Assembly: GCA_009746045.1 (NCBI GenBank)
Contig: RPFO01000595.1
Coordinates: forward strand, 427,501-489,500
Reading direction: 5' to 3'
DNA length: 62,000 bases
Origin: Mesostigma viride
Lineage: Eukaryota > Streptophyta > Mesostigmatophyceae > Mesostigmatales > Mesostigmataceae
The position numbers and the translations under genes were made by a program. Every line of letters starts with the position of its first letter. Within the stretch, counting starts at the first letter, position 1. Shown here one piece after another: positions 21,831 to 57,270 of this stretch. The notes under the pieces are model-generated. The model was not told the DNA's origin. It worked only from the letters and a program-made list of their open reading frames with translations, and searched no databases.

Positions 21831-22726
21831 ACAAGTTTTGCGGGCTTCGCCCGCGACATTAGAGCTTGTACTTTTTGTGGCCGGTCCCCGGCCAGGGAGC
21901 CCCGGCTAGGGAGATGTGAGTCACCACGTACCTCCGTCGAGTGCCAAGTGGCGCTAGTCCCGCCAAGGAGCGCGCGCTAGCTTTAGAGTTTCGACCACAA
22001 GATTCATGGAGTGGCAAAAGGGTGAAGGAAAAAAATCTGACATGTAATGGGGGAGCTCTATGAAGGCTCGAACCTGGTACGTCCCGAATAATCGTACCTA
22101 AGATGAGCTGTGCCTTGGCGCCTGAAGTCTACGTAAGCAACTTATTGTGAAGTTTAACAATATGTACATTACTACATAGGGACAAACTGCGCAACCGCGC
22201 AGTGGACGGAGCTCGCGAACTACTTGCAGAGTTCAAGCTCCAGATTGACTGCTACCCCTGCACGGGAGCGCGATGCGCGCGGGGATGAGTGACCTCGCCA
22301 ACCCCGCAGACAGAAGGGAAAAATCGCTTACAGGCGGTGGAGCAGAGGAAAATCCACGTGTGAGCTTCCGGCGCGTTTGTAACGGGATTTCGCCAACAGA
22401 AAGTTTGGTCCAACAGCCCAAAAGTTTGCGACGGTTATATCTGGAGCTCGCAAACACAGGACATCGCAGAGTTTGGCTCCTGGCGCAATCTGGGCATACG
22501 GACCTCTGCCAAATGGCTCATCTGGATGTAACGCTTCAGAAACCTCAAAAATGGGCGCGCCGTGGTTTGACCTTTTCGTGATTGGTCGCAACGAAATTTC
22601 GCGCAGCTCATTCGTCAAGCGGACCGTAAGTCGCGCCGCTGAGTGGCTGGAGCCGAAAGCCGTTCGAAAGAGTGTTAGCTAAAATTGTGCCAAGGCTGCG
22701 TTTTACAAGCTTTAGTATATATGTTG
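21831..22726. repeat. 0.9-kb tandem repeat, copy 1
   Basis: Starts at ACAAGTTTTGCGGGCTTCGC and runs to TATATATGTTG, then copy 2 begins at once. The two copies differ by scattered substitutions and small indels. On the minus strand both share an open segment (MTNELREISLRPITKRSNHG), but its conservation simply follows the DNA similarity, so I do not call a gene. Confidence 0.85.
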
Positions 22727-23616
22727 ACAAGTTTTGCGGGCTTCGCCCGCGACATTAGAGCTTGTACTTTTTGTGGCCGGTCCCCGGCCAGGGAGCCCCG
22801 GCTAGGGAGATGTGAGTCACCACGTACCTCCGTCGAGTGCCAAGTGGCGCTAGTCCCGCCAAGGAGCGCGCGCTAGCTTTAGAGTTTCGACCACAAGATT
22901 CATGGAGTTTGGCAAAAGGGTGAAGGAAAAAAATCCGAAATATTAAGGAAGGTCTGTGAAGGTTTGAACCCGGTACGTCACGATTAATCGTTTGATGAGG
23001 TGTGCCTTGGCGCCTGAAGTGTGCGTAATCAATTTCGGTTGAAGTTGCACAATATGTACATTGCTACAAAGGGACAAACTGCGCAACCGCGCAGTGGACG
23101 GAGCTCGCGATTGCGGAGTTCAAGCTCCAGATTGACTGCTACCCCTGCACGGGAGCGCGATGCGCGCGGGGATGAGTGACCTCGCCAAACCCGCAGACAG
23201 CAGGGGGAAATCGCCTTACAAGCGGTGGAGCAGAGGAAAATCCACGTGTGAGCTTCCTGCGCGTTTGTAACGGGATATCGCCAACAGAAAGTTTGGTCCA
23301 ACAGCCCAAAAGTTTGCGACGGTTATATCTGGAGCTCGCGAACACAGGAAATCGCAGAGTTTTCTAGTAGGAGCCATCTGGGCACACGGACCTCTGCCAA
23401 ATGGCTCATCTGGATGTAACGCTTCAGAAACCTCAAAAATGGGCGCGCCGTGGTTTGACCTTTTCGTGATTGGTCGCAACGAAATTTCGCGCAGCTCATT
23501 CGTCAAGCGGACTGTAAGTCGCGCCGCTGAGTGGCTGGAGCCGAAAGCCGTTCGAAAGAGTGTTAGCTAAAATTGTGCCAGGGCTGCGTTTTACAAATTT
23601 TAGTATATATGTTGAC
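22727..23616. repeat. 0.9-kb tandem repeat, copy 2
   Basis: Second unit of the direct repeat, about 890 bp, ending at GTTGAC near 23616 followed by unrelated sequence. A minus-strand GGTTCAAACC (near 22965) and, in copy 1, GGTTCGAGCC resemble the B box of RNA polymerase III promoters. A tRNA-derived origin is conceivable but no A box or cloverleaf is clear. Confidence 0.85.
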
Positions 23617-23760
23617 TCATGTGGGCACGGGGTCGTCGCCCTGTGAGAAAACAAACAAATACTTTATATTATATAAAAGTACATAAAACCTTCGAAAATA
23701 CCTTGGACAGGCGGGGAACATGAAATATCGTGAAAATCGAAAAAAAACCGCGAGACTCAG

Positions 23761-23839
23761 GCCGAGCGCGGGGTGAGGCGCGAACCACTAAGTGAACCGC
23801 TTTTGCATCCAGCAATCCACGCTCTACTACTGCCTCGGC
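23761..23839 (-). other. tRNA-like sequence, probably a relic
   Basis: On the minus strand the 79 bases start GCCGAG and end CTCGGC (six complementary bases). A B-box-like GGTTCGCGCC lies toward the 3' side and a possible anticodon stem-loop with TGC in the middle. The T-stem is one base short, extra bases follow it, and position 33 is not T, so I do not call a functional tRNA. It may be a pseudogene or SINE head. Confidence 0.3.
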
Positions 23840-24888
23840 AGGGCACGTCGGTCGGTACTCTGTAGAGGCTGAGGCCTGAGCGTGTCTACAGATGTACATG
23901 TAAGATGTACTACTCATGTGCGATACTTATGGGCCTTGAGCAATTAAATAGGGTATCACTGACCTGAGACCTCCACTGACTAGTGACTATAGCCTGTGGC
24001 CGCCGAAAGGGGGGCCGCCGGGCCGGGTTGGGGACGGCGTGTACCATATCTACCAAACAAACAAAAGAAATTTAATTAAATAAGTACCCACGTGCCTTGA
24101 ACGGCTGCAGGACAAACAAACAAACAAAAGGTTTTAATTAAATAATAAAAACCCGGGACTCTAACTGGCTCCCCAACAAACAATCCAGGGTTATTCGTAA
24201 TGCAAATACGGCAAAAATTGACCCATAATAACAAACTTCCAATGCGGAGGGTGTATTCCAGCCCTCGGCCGCTATAGAAATCTTTGTCTAGTATGAGTGG
24301 TGGGATCGAACTGTCTGACAGACTGACGTCATTGACATGCTGGCAAACTCTCGAGCGGGGCGGGGACGCATACATCCCCAATTTCGTGACAATAGGTTTT
24401 TCCCCACGTGAAGTTTACTAGGCACACCTTGGCCTGAGCGCGCATATTTGTCATCATTTCCTGAGAACTGATATAGCACCCGCCTCACGTCAGCCGCGAA
24501 TAAACTCAACTCAACCGGCGCGGGAATAAGCTCAACTCAACTCAACTCAACGTCAGCCGCGACAACTGACGTGAATTTCTTTTGAAGCTCATGGTTGTCG
24601 ACAAACACGCGGGAAAAACGGCTAGTAAATAGGTTGGGGAGCAATGACTAGTAAATAAAGCAATGGCTAGTAAATAGGTTGGTTGTCGACAAACACGCGG
24701 GAAAAACGGCTAGTAAATAGGTTGGGGAGCAATTTCCGGTCGTTGAGTTTTATTGAAGCCGCCGCGACGCTGATATGGCGGCCGGGCCCGGCACTGTCAA
24801 CGTCAAGCCTTAAATCTGTGGAATTTTGCAGAGAGAAGTCTCATCGCACGTGATCAGTGGCTTGAAAGCAAGGGATCGACTCGAAATA
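23840..24888. other. Upstream region of the receptor cyclase gene
   Basis: No gene is evident. It contains ACAAACAAAC runs, an AACTCAACTCAACTC repeat (24505-24550), and two copies (24592-24643 and 24680-24731) of a 52-base segment with GACAAACACGCGGGAAAAAC. The promoter of the downstream gene should lie here, but no recognisable core element can be named. Confidence 0.4.
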
Positions 24889-49979
<25,091 letters not shown>

Positions 49980-50379
49980 GGCCGGCGGGGGCCTGCGAGC
50001 CCGTGAAAGCGAACAGAGCGTGAGACCAACATCCCGTGAAACCAGCAGCATGTGAAGTAAGAGCGTGCGAGACTAAAAGCGCCTGGAAGCAATATGGAGT
50101 CACCATGGCAATCTACGCTTGGTTCACGGGACAGGGACATGCAAGCGCGGAAACCTGAGTGGCCTGCTTGCATCCGCTTAGGCTTCCTGGAGAGAACATG
50201 AAGGACTGATAAGAGACTGTTCTCCGAGGAGAATGATGCTGGAGGGGGGAGGGACTGATCAGGCCGTTGACAAAGTTATCCATGGGGATGAGCGGCCTGT
50301 GTGTACATATGTGCTAAACAGGGCATTGGCTTCGCCCCTGACAGTGCGCGGCAAGGTCGCCATTGGACTTTTCATGATA
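49980..50379. other. 3' flank of the cyclase gene
   Basis: No TGTAA-type polyadenylation signal is evident in the first 200 bases after the stop, and there is no coding. From about 50240 sequence related to the LINE family begins. Confidence 0.4.
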
Positions 50380-50600
50380 AGTTGGGACTGCATGGAAATG
50401 TGCTACCCTAGGAGGAACGGGCTCACACCCGGCCAGGCTCCAGGCCCGTCGGTAATATGACGGCAGATCCATGATAATGAAGGTAGGTGGCAGGTCATTA
50501 TGCAGGATACCAACGCCAAGTCTGTGGGGGCTACGCGTGACATGACCAAATTCGGCGACCATAGGGATTCAGGCCGCGGTGCCCCCAACCCTGATAATAG
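50380..50600 (+). pseudogene. Diverged LINE C-terminal fragment
   Basis: Translation gives CYPRRNGLTPGQAPGPSVI, a stop, then RWQVIMQDTNAKSVGATR, aligning with CYTRRDGLTPWQPPGLSVIW and RWQVVMKETTPKSVGA of the 747-1882 copy. An internal stop and many replacements show an older or separate lineage. 50650-50740 repeats a segment also found at 5600-5690. Confidence 0.65.
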
Positions 50601-50831
50601 AAGCTGGATAGCTAGAGAGCTAGATTCACCCATTCCACTCCATTTCCATCCATGCACTGTACCAACCACGTAGACACTTCTCGTGGCATATCCGCAGGGC
50701 TGTGGCCCGCTCAGCCGGGCAGGCACCTCCTCACGTGGGATATGGGGCCAGCGATGTTAGATGCCATAAGGCTCGCACATTCAAAGAGCGACTGGTAGAG
50801 GATGTTAGGGGCCTAGGCCTCTCCGTGATTT

Positions 50832-51000
50832 AGAAAAAGATGCAGGACAAAGCCAAGTGGGCCCAGGTAGTAGGGGACAATGACCCCCCCGCTGTGGGGA
50901 AGAAGCGTATTTCGAAAAAGATGCAGGACAAAGCCAAGTGGGCCCAGGTAGTCTGAGGGGACGATGACCCCCCAAGCTGTGAGGAAGAAGCGTATTTGCA
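50832..51000 (+). repeat. Two-copy 85-base tandem repeat
   Basis: The unit contains AAAAAGATGCAGGACAAAGC and GGCCCAGGTAGT and encodes KKMQDKAKWAQVV in each copy, so it was probably part of an element ORF. 51001-51299 shows no gene. Confidence 0.8.
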
Positions 51001-51299
51001 CCTAAGGGAAGAACGCCAGGCGTGACCGCTAGGGTCTGGCTCCATCTAGTAGATAGAATAGATCAACCGACCGAAGGATTGTGTGCCCCCATCCACTAAT
51101 AAATAAATTGGTGGCCCACTTCCTTACAGTGATAACAAGTAATGTGAGAAACATCCGACGCAGCTAGAGAGGTCGGTAAAACAGATATCCAATTCTTCTA
51201 CATAGGAGGATTCCTCTTCAGGAGAGTAATATTATGTATATGGGTACGGGTAGGGGTAGAATAAGTAAAAATATCTGCCACATGTAACAAGTGTTGACG

Positions 51300-51641
51300 C
51301 ACAAGTTTAACAAGGGGTAGGTCCCGAAAGCGGTAGGCAGAAAACTCGCTCTCCACTGCTGTCAAGAGGGGTTTACGGCAAGGCCTTGAAGAAACAAGCA
51401 CGGACCTCAGACCCAAACAGATCCTGGATGCAAACCATTTGAGCATCAAACTCTGTCATGTACTCCCAAAATGTTTTGCTGCCCTGTACAACTGTACCAA
51501 CGTTACGTTTTCCCTGCCAGTCTGCATCCATGGTGGGACAACATGGTTCTCTAAACGTCTACACAATTCAGCCACAGAATAAGGGTAGGTATGAGAAGCA
51601 AGGTAGGTATACGTGGCATTGGCGTCTAGCAGCATAACCAA
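51300..51641 (-). pseudogene. Retrotransposon gag fragment
   Basis: The minus-strand frame starts MVMLLDANATYTYLASHTYP and continues after a stop as EYMTEFDAQMVCIQDL in the pattern L-x-x-L-Y-x-x-x-K-x-x-G-S-x-E-Y-x-x-x-F, typical of capsid domains of Ty3/copia elements. It is truncated at both ends and unrelated to the gag at 59798-61939 as far as I can see. Confidence 0.5.
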
Positions 51642-51678
51642 GAAGTGAGGGGCCAGGGTGGCCCCCTCAAGGTCATTT

Positions 51679-52200
51679 AAAATTAATTAATTAATAGACA
51701 CGTGACTGCGTCACGTGAGCATAAGTCCTCAGTGGGAGGGGAACATGGGGTGGAATGGATTGTGTAAGCTATCTAGGTCCTAGTTACAGGGGTGTGGGCA
51801 CCGCGGCCCGAATCGCTATGAATGCCATACGCAGTCACACGCGGAGCCCCCACAGACTTGGGGTTGGTCTCCTTCATCACTACTTGCCATCTATCCTTGC
51901 GTACCATCTGCCTCCATATTACAGACAAACCAGGAGGCTGCCCGGGCGGGCGTGAGCCCGTCGCGTCTAGTGTAGCACATGTCCATGCCGAGTCTATCAC
52001 GAAAAGTCCACGGGTGGCGGCCCTGCCGTGCGCGGCCTGGGGCACGCCAGGTGAGGACATATCGCCCAGGCTGGGCGGGCTTGGTGCCAGCTAGTCTATC
52101 TGATGTGTCTACCTGATCTGTGCGGGCCAGGTGCCCGGCTAGGCCCAGGCGCTTGTGCCTAATAATGTGGGAAACATAGGGCAAATCAGCATACAAATCC
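51679..52200 (-). mobile_element. 5'-truncated LINE copy inserted into LTR sequence
   Basis: Read on the minus strand it begins in the LINE C-terminal coding region (LYADLPYVSHIIRHKRLGLA), runs to the coding end and 3' UTR, and finishes in a TTAATTAATTAATT tail at about 51695-51681. Its truncated 5' end abuts LTR-like sequence at about 52201. A frame change near 51960 breaks the ORF. Closest relative in the window is 747-1882. Confidence 0.8.
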
Positions 52201-52338
52201 TGTCGCGTCTGCGTGCCACAACCTCCGGCGCCACCATGCGGCTGGCCACTCAGCTTTGGTAAAACCCAAATGAGCTGAGCTGACGTGCCTGCCTTAACTG
52301 CATGCCCTGTGGGGTGGGCGAGGACCTGTCCCATGATT
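52201..52338 (-). repeat. Second copy of the gypsy LTR start
   Basis: 138 bases nearly identical to 53597-53735, same orientation, including the TGGGACAGG start. It is cut at its inner side by the LINE insertion. It may be a truncated solo LTR of the same family. Confidence 0.7.
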
Positions 52339-53596
52339 TGAATGAAAAGAGGGCTCTCAGCCGAGGACAAGGAACTGTCCCTCGTGCCTGATGACCACCT
52401 TCTTGATCCCCTTGTGTACCGTCGCGTGCCGCGTTTGAATATCCTTGCTGGGGCGTTAGCTAGACGCTCCAACTACTCTAATTGCGACAATATGATGGTG
52501 CAAGAGGGTGCTTTTGCCTCCCCTGCTACTGATAGAGCAATGCTTTCACAACACACACTTTGCACAGTCTGATGATGAAGCCGCATATGCGGAATTTATT
52601 GAGAAAGTTAATACAATTACAACACGTTGATAGTCTCAATATCGATGCACTCCATGCTCACGAGCCCGCAGTTAGGCAGCGCTCCATGACATGCTACCGG
52701 CCTTGCTCCCAAGGAAAGGGAGAAACACGAAGGCCACTAACGAGAGACTCGAAGAGACTACACGCTGCGTGAGAGTCCTCTTCGACTATGAACCAAACCA
52801 TTCGTCATGCCACACGCATGACACACGCCACACTTGTCAGTCCAGCCAGGAATGCCAAAACTATCTTGCTGCCTGAACCATGCAAATAGAAACCGCATTC
52901 CAGTTGCCGTCCTGGCTTTCTACCACACATGCCAACAAAAGCAGGAAGGCATCCCGACAAATCTAAATTGCTACCCTGTTGCCGATCTCATCTCCTAGAG
53001 GCTCCGGCATTTCTGTCCCTGGGAATGTCCGGCATTGAGTCACGTCCACCAAGGTCGAAGCATAATATCCTTCAGACAATCTGCACGCTCACACCTTGCG
53101 TGTGAGTGGCCCAGCAAACATTGCGTCTAATCGTTCCTTTCTAGAAGAAATCCCTTTGTAGGGCTGCCAGCGATTTCGCATTCATTCCAGCGATCTGGCT
53201 CCGCACCGCAAATTGTCCTTTTCCATTTTCTGTCCAGTCCTCATAACGTTGACCCGCTATTCTACACCACAAAGACACCTGGCCTGTCAATAGCCTCGGC
53301 GCTGTTGAAGTCCAGCAGCAGTCCAGCTTCAGCTCCAGCTGTCCACTAACACGCGTATGATCCTCTCGACGCTGCGCACTTGTGCTGCCGTCCGCTCAAG
53401 TCAGTGCTGCGCGCCCAGCTGTGCCTGGCCCGGCGCGCGCGCACGTACACTTTCGTCCGCTCTTATGCTGCAAGTGCTAGTGTCCCCCCCGGTCACTAGC
53501 CTTTGTCGAAAATGCGTAGAAAACAAATTCCTTGCGCACGTCACCGGTCTTGTGCATAGTGGGCGCCCGGATGACATAGCTCGCGTCCGTGACAGC
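52339..53596. other. Likely 3' LTR body of the gypsy element and flank
   Basis: No gene recognised. If the LTR starts at 53730 on the minus strand, its body extends into this interval; the other end cannot be placed because the 5' LTR lies outside the window. 53280-53480 is CAGC/GCGC-rich. Confidence 0.35.
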
Positions 53597-53730
53597 TGTC
53601 GCGTCTGCGTGCCACAATCTCCGGCGCCACCATGGCGGCTGGCCACTCAGCTTTGGTAAAACCCAAATGAGCTGAGCTGACGTGCCTGCCTTAACTGCAT
53701 GCCCTGTGGGGTGGGCGAGGACCTGTCCCA
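53597..53730 (-). mobile_element. Start of the 3' LTR of the gypsy element
   Basis: On the minus strand TGGGACAGGTCC follows directly after a purine run (GAGGGGGGGAATCA at about 53731-53745), the expected polypurine tract. The second copy at 52201-52338 supports LTR identity. Confidence 0.6.
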
Positions 53731-53761
53731 TGATTCCCCCCCTCGCTGGCGACCGGCCCCA

Positions 53762-54725
53762 TCACGAAGACAGCGATCGTACCAAGACAAGGGCAGCGGT
53801 GACCGCAGTCAAGCTGCGGGAGGTAAACTGCGCAGCGGTGCACACTGGACAAAACCAATCCCCCTCCGGAATGCTGGTGACCACTGGCTGCAAGCACTGC
53901 ATGTGCCAACCACAGTTACACTGATCACACAATAACATGGACTCCGCCTGATCGACCCGGTGACAAACCTGACACTGGGCGTCCTTGACTCGGCGAGACG
54001 TGTGCGGTTGGAGGTCGTGGACCAAATTGGGCAGCGAGCAGGGACTGAGATTGCTGAGGTTGTCAGTCGTACGGCTCCCGTCGGCGCCCTCCAAAATTGC
54101 CACTCCCGATGGTTTGATAGCCACAATGCGCAAAATGGTGGGCCCCGCCTCCACATCCAAAGTGTGCTTCAGCTGAGTGCGCAGGAAAACATACTGCCCT
54201 GGCCTAAACCGCAGCTGGCGAGCCATGTATGCGCCCCCCCGGCGCTGAGCGTAGCGCAGGGAGTCCCTGTGCTGAGCAATGAACAAGTTGTTCATCGCGA
54301 TGGGCATGACCTTCTTAAAAGTCTCTGCCCTGGCCAGCACCTCAACCAAAAATTGCTGAGCGTTGTCGAAGGCCATGGGTTCGGGGTGCGCAACCTGTGC
54401 CTCCGTAGGCAAAAGAGGATTACGCCCGAACAGAAGGAAATACGGGGAGAAGGTAGCGAGAGACTCCTGGGGAGACATGCGATAACCCATGGCAATCCAT
54501 GCCAACTCGCGATCCCACCTGGCCGACTCCGGCACCTGCAGGCTCCACTTGCGCAGCGCCTGCTTGACGGTCTGCACCAATCTCTCAGCCAAACCATTGG
54601 CCTGAGGATGCTCCCGAGAAGTGCGACGGTGATCAATAAGACATCCATCCAGCAACTCCTGGAACTCACCCCTGAACTCACCACCCTGGTCCGTGACTAC
54701 CTCCGCGGGAGCCCCAAACCTGGTA
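53762..54725 (-). CDS. Integrase C-terminal half with PHD finger
   Basis: Continues the integrase begun in the RT frame after a one-base frame break near 54715. The catalytic core resumes with the second acid (VVTDQGGEF) and reaches the glutamate in QANGLAERLVQTVKQ. Positions below count from the TTG codon at 54655. Further on lies an SH3-like region (FRPGQYVFLRTQLK, VAILEGADGSR). At residues 228-272 follows a PHD finger: C228, C231, C243, C246, H251, C254, C269, C272, with W267 two residues before C269. The protein ends at 53762. In related elements a chromodomain sits at this position and guides integration; a PHD finger would be an analogous histone reader. Confidence 0.85.
53840..53974 (-). 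other. PHD finger domain
   Basis: Complete C4-H-C3 pattern with the usual spacing and the MLLCDQC core (canonical family form M-L-L-C-D-x-C). PHD fingers bind N-terminal tails of histone H3, often by methylation state. Placement at the integrase end suggests targeting of the pre-integration complex; the ligand cannot be read from sequence. Confidence 0.9.
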
Positions 54726-57270
54726 TGATGTCCGCAAAATGCTTCGCTGTGGTAGCGGCATGCTTGTCAGCAATGGGGATCAACTCAACCCATTTGCTAA
54801 AGCTCTCCACGCATACCATGACATAGAGGTTGCCGTCAGGGCTCTCCTGAAACGGCCCGCACAGATCGACGTGCCAGCGATAAAACAAGCCCTTGATGGG
54901 AAGCGACATCAGCTCCTTGGCACCATGATCTGCGCTAAAGTTAGCCTTGGTTCGAGCACACGGGACACAGCTGGCCACTACCTGGGCCACCGTGTGTCGC
55001 ATGTTATTCCACCAATAGCTGGTCCGTACGAGGCTGAGCGTGCGATTGCCACCCAAGTGACCATACCGCTCGTGGTACGCCTGCACTATAGCAACGCGCT
55101 TGTCAGGCGGTGGGACGACCACCCTACGCTTGCCCAACAGCTTGTACAAAACCCCATCTTCCCAACCATAGGTTGCAGCCCTGTGCTGCACCCTGTTCAA
55201 CTCCGTTGCCTTCTGAGCAGGAGTCCAATCGACTGGAGTAGGAGTCAAGACAGCACCCTGCACTTGCTCCAACACTCGACCATCTAGCCAGATATCAGCG
55301 GTGTAGCAATCAGCAAGAGAGCTACGCGCTAAGAGAGCCTGCACAGCGATCAGCTGCTGCAGAGAAGGATCAATGTCAAAGGACAGAGACCTACCCTCTT
55401 CCATAGCGCACACAGCTTTGGATGGCGTGAATGGCGACGGCCGCACCGGGTCGTCGCTGATGCCGAAGTCCGCCACAGAGTACTCGACACTGCGCCACCA
55501 CGCCTCCTCCTCATCGTCGGCCGCATACCCAGCAGCGTTCACAAAGACCACAGAACCAGACGAGCCCTCGGCACCCATGGCCCGGGCTCCAGTGTGGTCA
55601 ACAGTGGTAGGCATGGCGTATCGGGATAGCACATCGGCGTTGACATGGTCCTTGCCGGCCCGATGCACAATGGTCATGTGGTACTCCTGGATAATCATGG
55701 CCCATCGGGCGAGCTTACCCGTCAGGTTGGTGTTGGTCATTAGCCACTGAAGCGGCTGGTGGTCTGTCACCAGAGTAAACACGCGCCCAAATAAATACGG
55801 GCGAAAGTGCTTGATGGCCCACACCACAGCCAGTGCCTCCCCCTCATAGGAAGAATACCGGCTCTCCGCTGGGTTGTTGCTGCGACTAGCATAAGCAATA
55901 ACGTGCTCGCGCCCATCACCATCCTTTTGCGCCAAGACCGCACCCAGTCCTACCTTGGACCAGTCGGTATATAACACAAATGGCAAAGCATAGTCAGGGG
56001 CGCGCAGAATCGGTGCCGACGTGAGCTCCTGCTTGATTGTCTCGATGGCGCGTTGCTGTGCGGGACCCCACGCCCACACGCACCCCTTCTTGAGTAACTC
56101 GGTCAAGGGCTTCACCTTGCTGCTGAAGTTCTCAATGTAACCTCGGTAATAGCCAGCCAAACCCAAATACGCCCGCACCCCTGAGACATCCGTGGGTACG
56201 GCGGCCTGCGCAATGGATTCGACCTTGGCGGCATCAGGCGTCCGGCCACCCGGCACAATCTGATGACCAAGGAATGAGAGGGTCCGCTGGGCGAACTTGC
56301 ACTTCTCAGGGTGCAGCCGCATATTATGCTCCTCGAGAGCCAAGCGAACCTGCTCCAAGTGCGCCAGGTGCTCCTCAAATGTCGCGCTAAAGACGATTAC
56401 ATCATCAATGTAACAAGCGGCGAAAGGAAGACCTGCAAGCACTTTGTCCATAGCTCGTTGGAAAACAGCACTAGCGTTGCGGTGCCCAAAGGGCATGCGC
56501 ACCCACTCATACAAATTGCCGCCCCCCCAGAATGCAAGCTTCCGCTGATCCTCCGGCGCAACTGCGATCTGATGAAAGCCGCTACGCAGGTCCAGCGAGG
56601 ACACAAACTTCACATGAGGAGATATCTTATCCAGGACATCATCCACACGTGGCATGGGGTAACGGTCCACGGGTGTGTGTGCATTCAGCAACCGCAGATC
56701 GGTGGCCATGCGCATACCCGTCCATGCCCCGGTGATAGCGTCCTTCTTGGGCGCAACGACAACGGCAGCAGCATAGCTGGAGGAAGATTGCCTGATGATA
56801 CCGGCATCCTCTAACTCCTTGCATTGCTCGGCTACAAAATCCAACTCGGCCTGACTCAGGCGATGCTGGCGTCGGAACAAAGGAGTGTCAGTGTCCAATG
56901 GAACACGCATGGTCCCACCATTGAAACACCCCAGTTCATCACTTGTGAAAGCGAAGGCCCCCCTTGCAGTGCCTAGCCACTTTAGCATGGCTGAGCGCTG
57001 CGCATCAGAAAGGTGTTCGCCAATAGCCCAGGGGTGCGTATCCGCGGGATCACCCACAGCTACCGCATGTGCCTCAAGATGCGGCGCCCTAGCCGCATCG
57101 TCGTGGAACAAGGAAAAGGCTGCCACACCTGGTGTGACACCCACCGCCGGAGCCTCGCGTGCCGCCGGTGTATTACCCGATGCAGCGTGGGCTCGCCGGC
57201 CAGCACGGTGCTGGTCAGCAGGGCGGTCATGAGAATGATAGTCCACACCTGTCGCAGACGCCACCCCCAT
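54697..57270 (-). CDS. Reverse transcriptase, RNase H and integrase N-terminal part
   Basis: 857 codons from ATG 57270, though the true polyprotein likely continues from upstream. RT spans about 130-345 with D227 (SSLDLRSGFHQI) and the YIDD box at 287-290. RNase H follows with D436 (YTDWS), E478 (YEGEAL), D503 (TDHQPL) and D546 (VNADVLSR). The integrase zinc-binding region has H733, H738, C768 and C771, and the first catalytic Asp is D802 (WHVDLCGPF). The frame ends at GLGLPRR, where the integrase continues in another frame. Function is copying element RNA into DNA and inserting it into the nuclear genome. Confidence 0.9.
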   Translation of the reverse strand: MGVASATGVDYHSHDRPADQHRAGRRAHAASGNTPAAREAPAVGVTPGVAAFSLFHDDAARAPHLEAHAVAVGDPADTHPWAIGEHLSDAQRSAMLKWLGTARGAFAFTSDELGCFNGGTMRVPLDTDTPLFRRQHRLSQAELDFVAEQCKELEDAGIIRQSSSSYAAAVVVAPKKDAITGAWTGMRMATDLRLLNAHTPVDRYPMPRVDDVLDKISPHVKFVSSLDLRSGFHQIAVAPEDQRKLAFWGGGNLYEWVRMPFGHRNASAVFQRAMDKVLAGLPFAACYIDDVIVFSATFEEHLAHLEQVRLALEEHNMRLHPEKCKFAQRTLSFLGHQIVPGGRTPDAAKVESIAQAAVPTDVSGVRAYLGLAGYYRGYIENFSSKVKPLTELLKKGCVWAWGPAQQRAIETIKQELTSAPILRAPDYALPFVLYTDWSKVGLGAVLAQKDGDGREHVIAYASRSNNPAESRYSSYEGEALAVVWAIKHFRPYLFGRVFTLVTDHQPLQWLMTNTNLTGKLARWAMIIQEYHMTIVHRAGKDHVNADVLSRYAMPTTVDHTGARAMGAEGSSGSVVFVNAAGYAADDEEEAWWRSVEYSVADFGISDDPVRPSPFTPSKAVCAMEEGRSLSFDIDPSLQQLIAVQALLARSSLADCYTADIWLDGRVLEQVQGAVLTPTPVDWTPAQKATELNRVQHRAATYGWEDGVLYKLLGKRRVVVPPPDKRVAIVQAYHERYGHLGGNRTLSLVRTSYWWNNMRHTVAQVVASCVPCARTKANFSADHGAKELMSLPIKGLFYRWHVDLCGPFQESPDGNLYVMVCVESFSKWVELIPIADKHAATTAKHFADIIPGLGLPRR

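Noticed and set aside
23761-23839. tRNA gene
   Set aside because: Acceptor-like ends and a B box exist, but the T-arm and anticodon loop do not fold properly.
53960-54826. 288-codon plus-strand frame
   Set aside because: Lies opposite the integrase and PHD coding and shows no family features.
57060-57270. Membrane helix at the end of the methyltransferase frame (TIILMTALLTSTVLAG)
   Set aside because: This part overlaps the RT frame and is probably an out-of-frame reading past the frame change.
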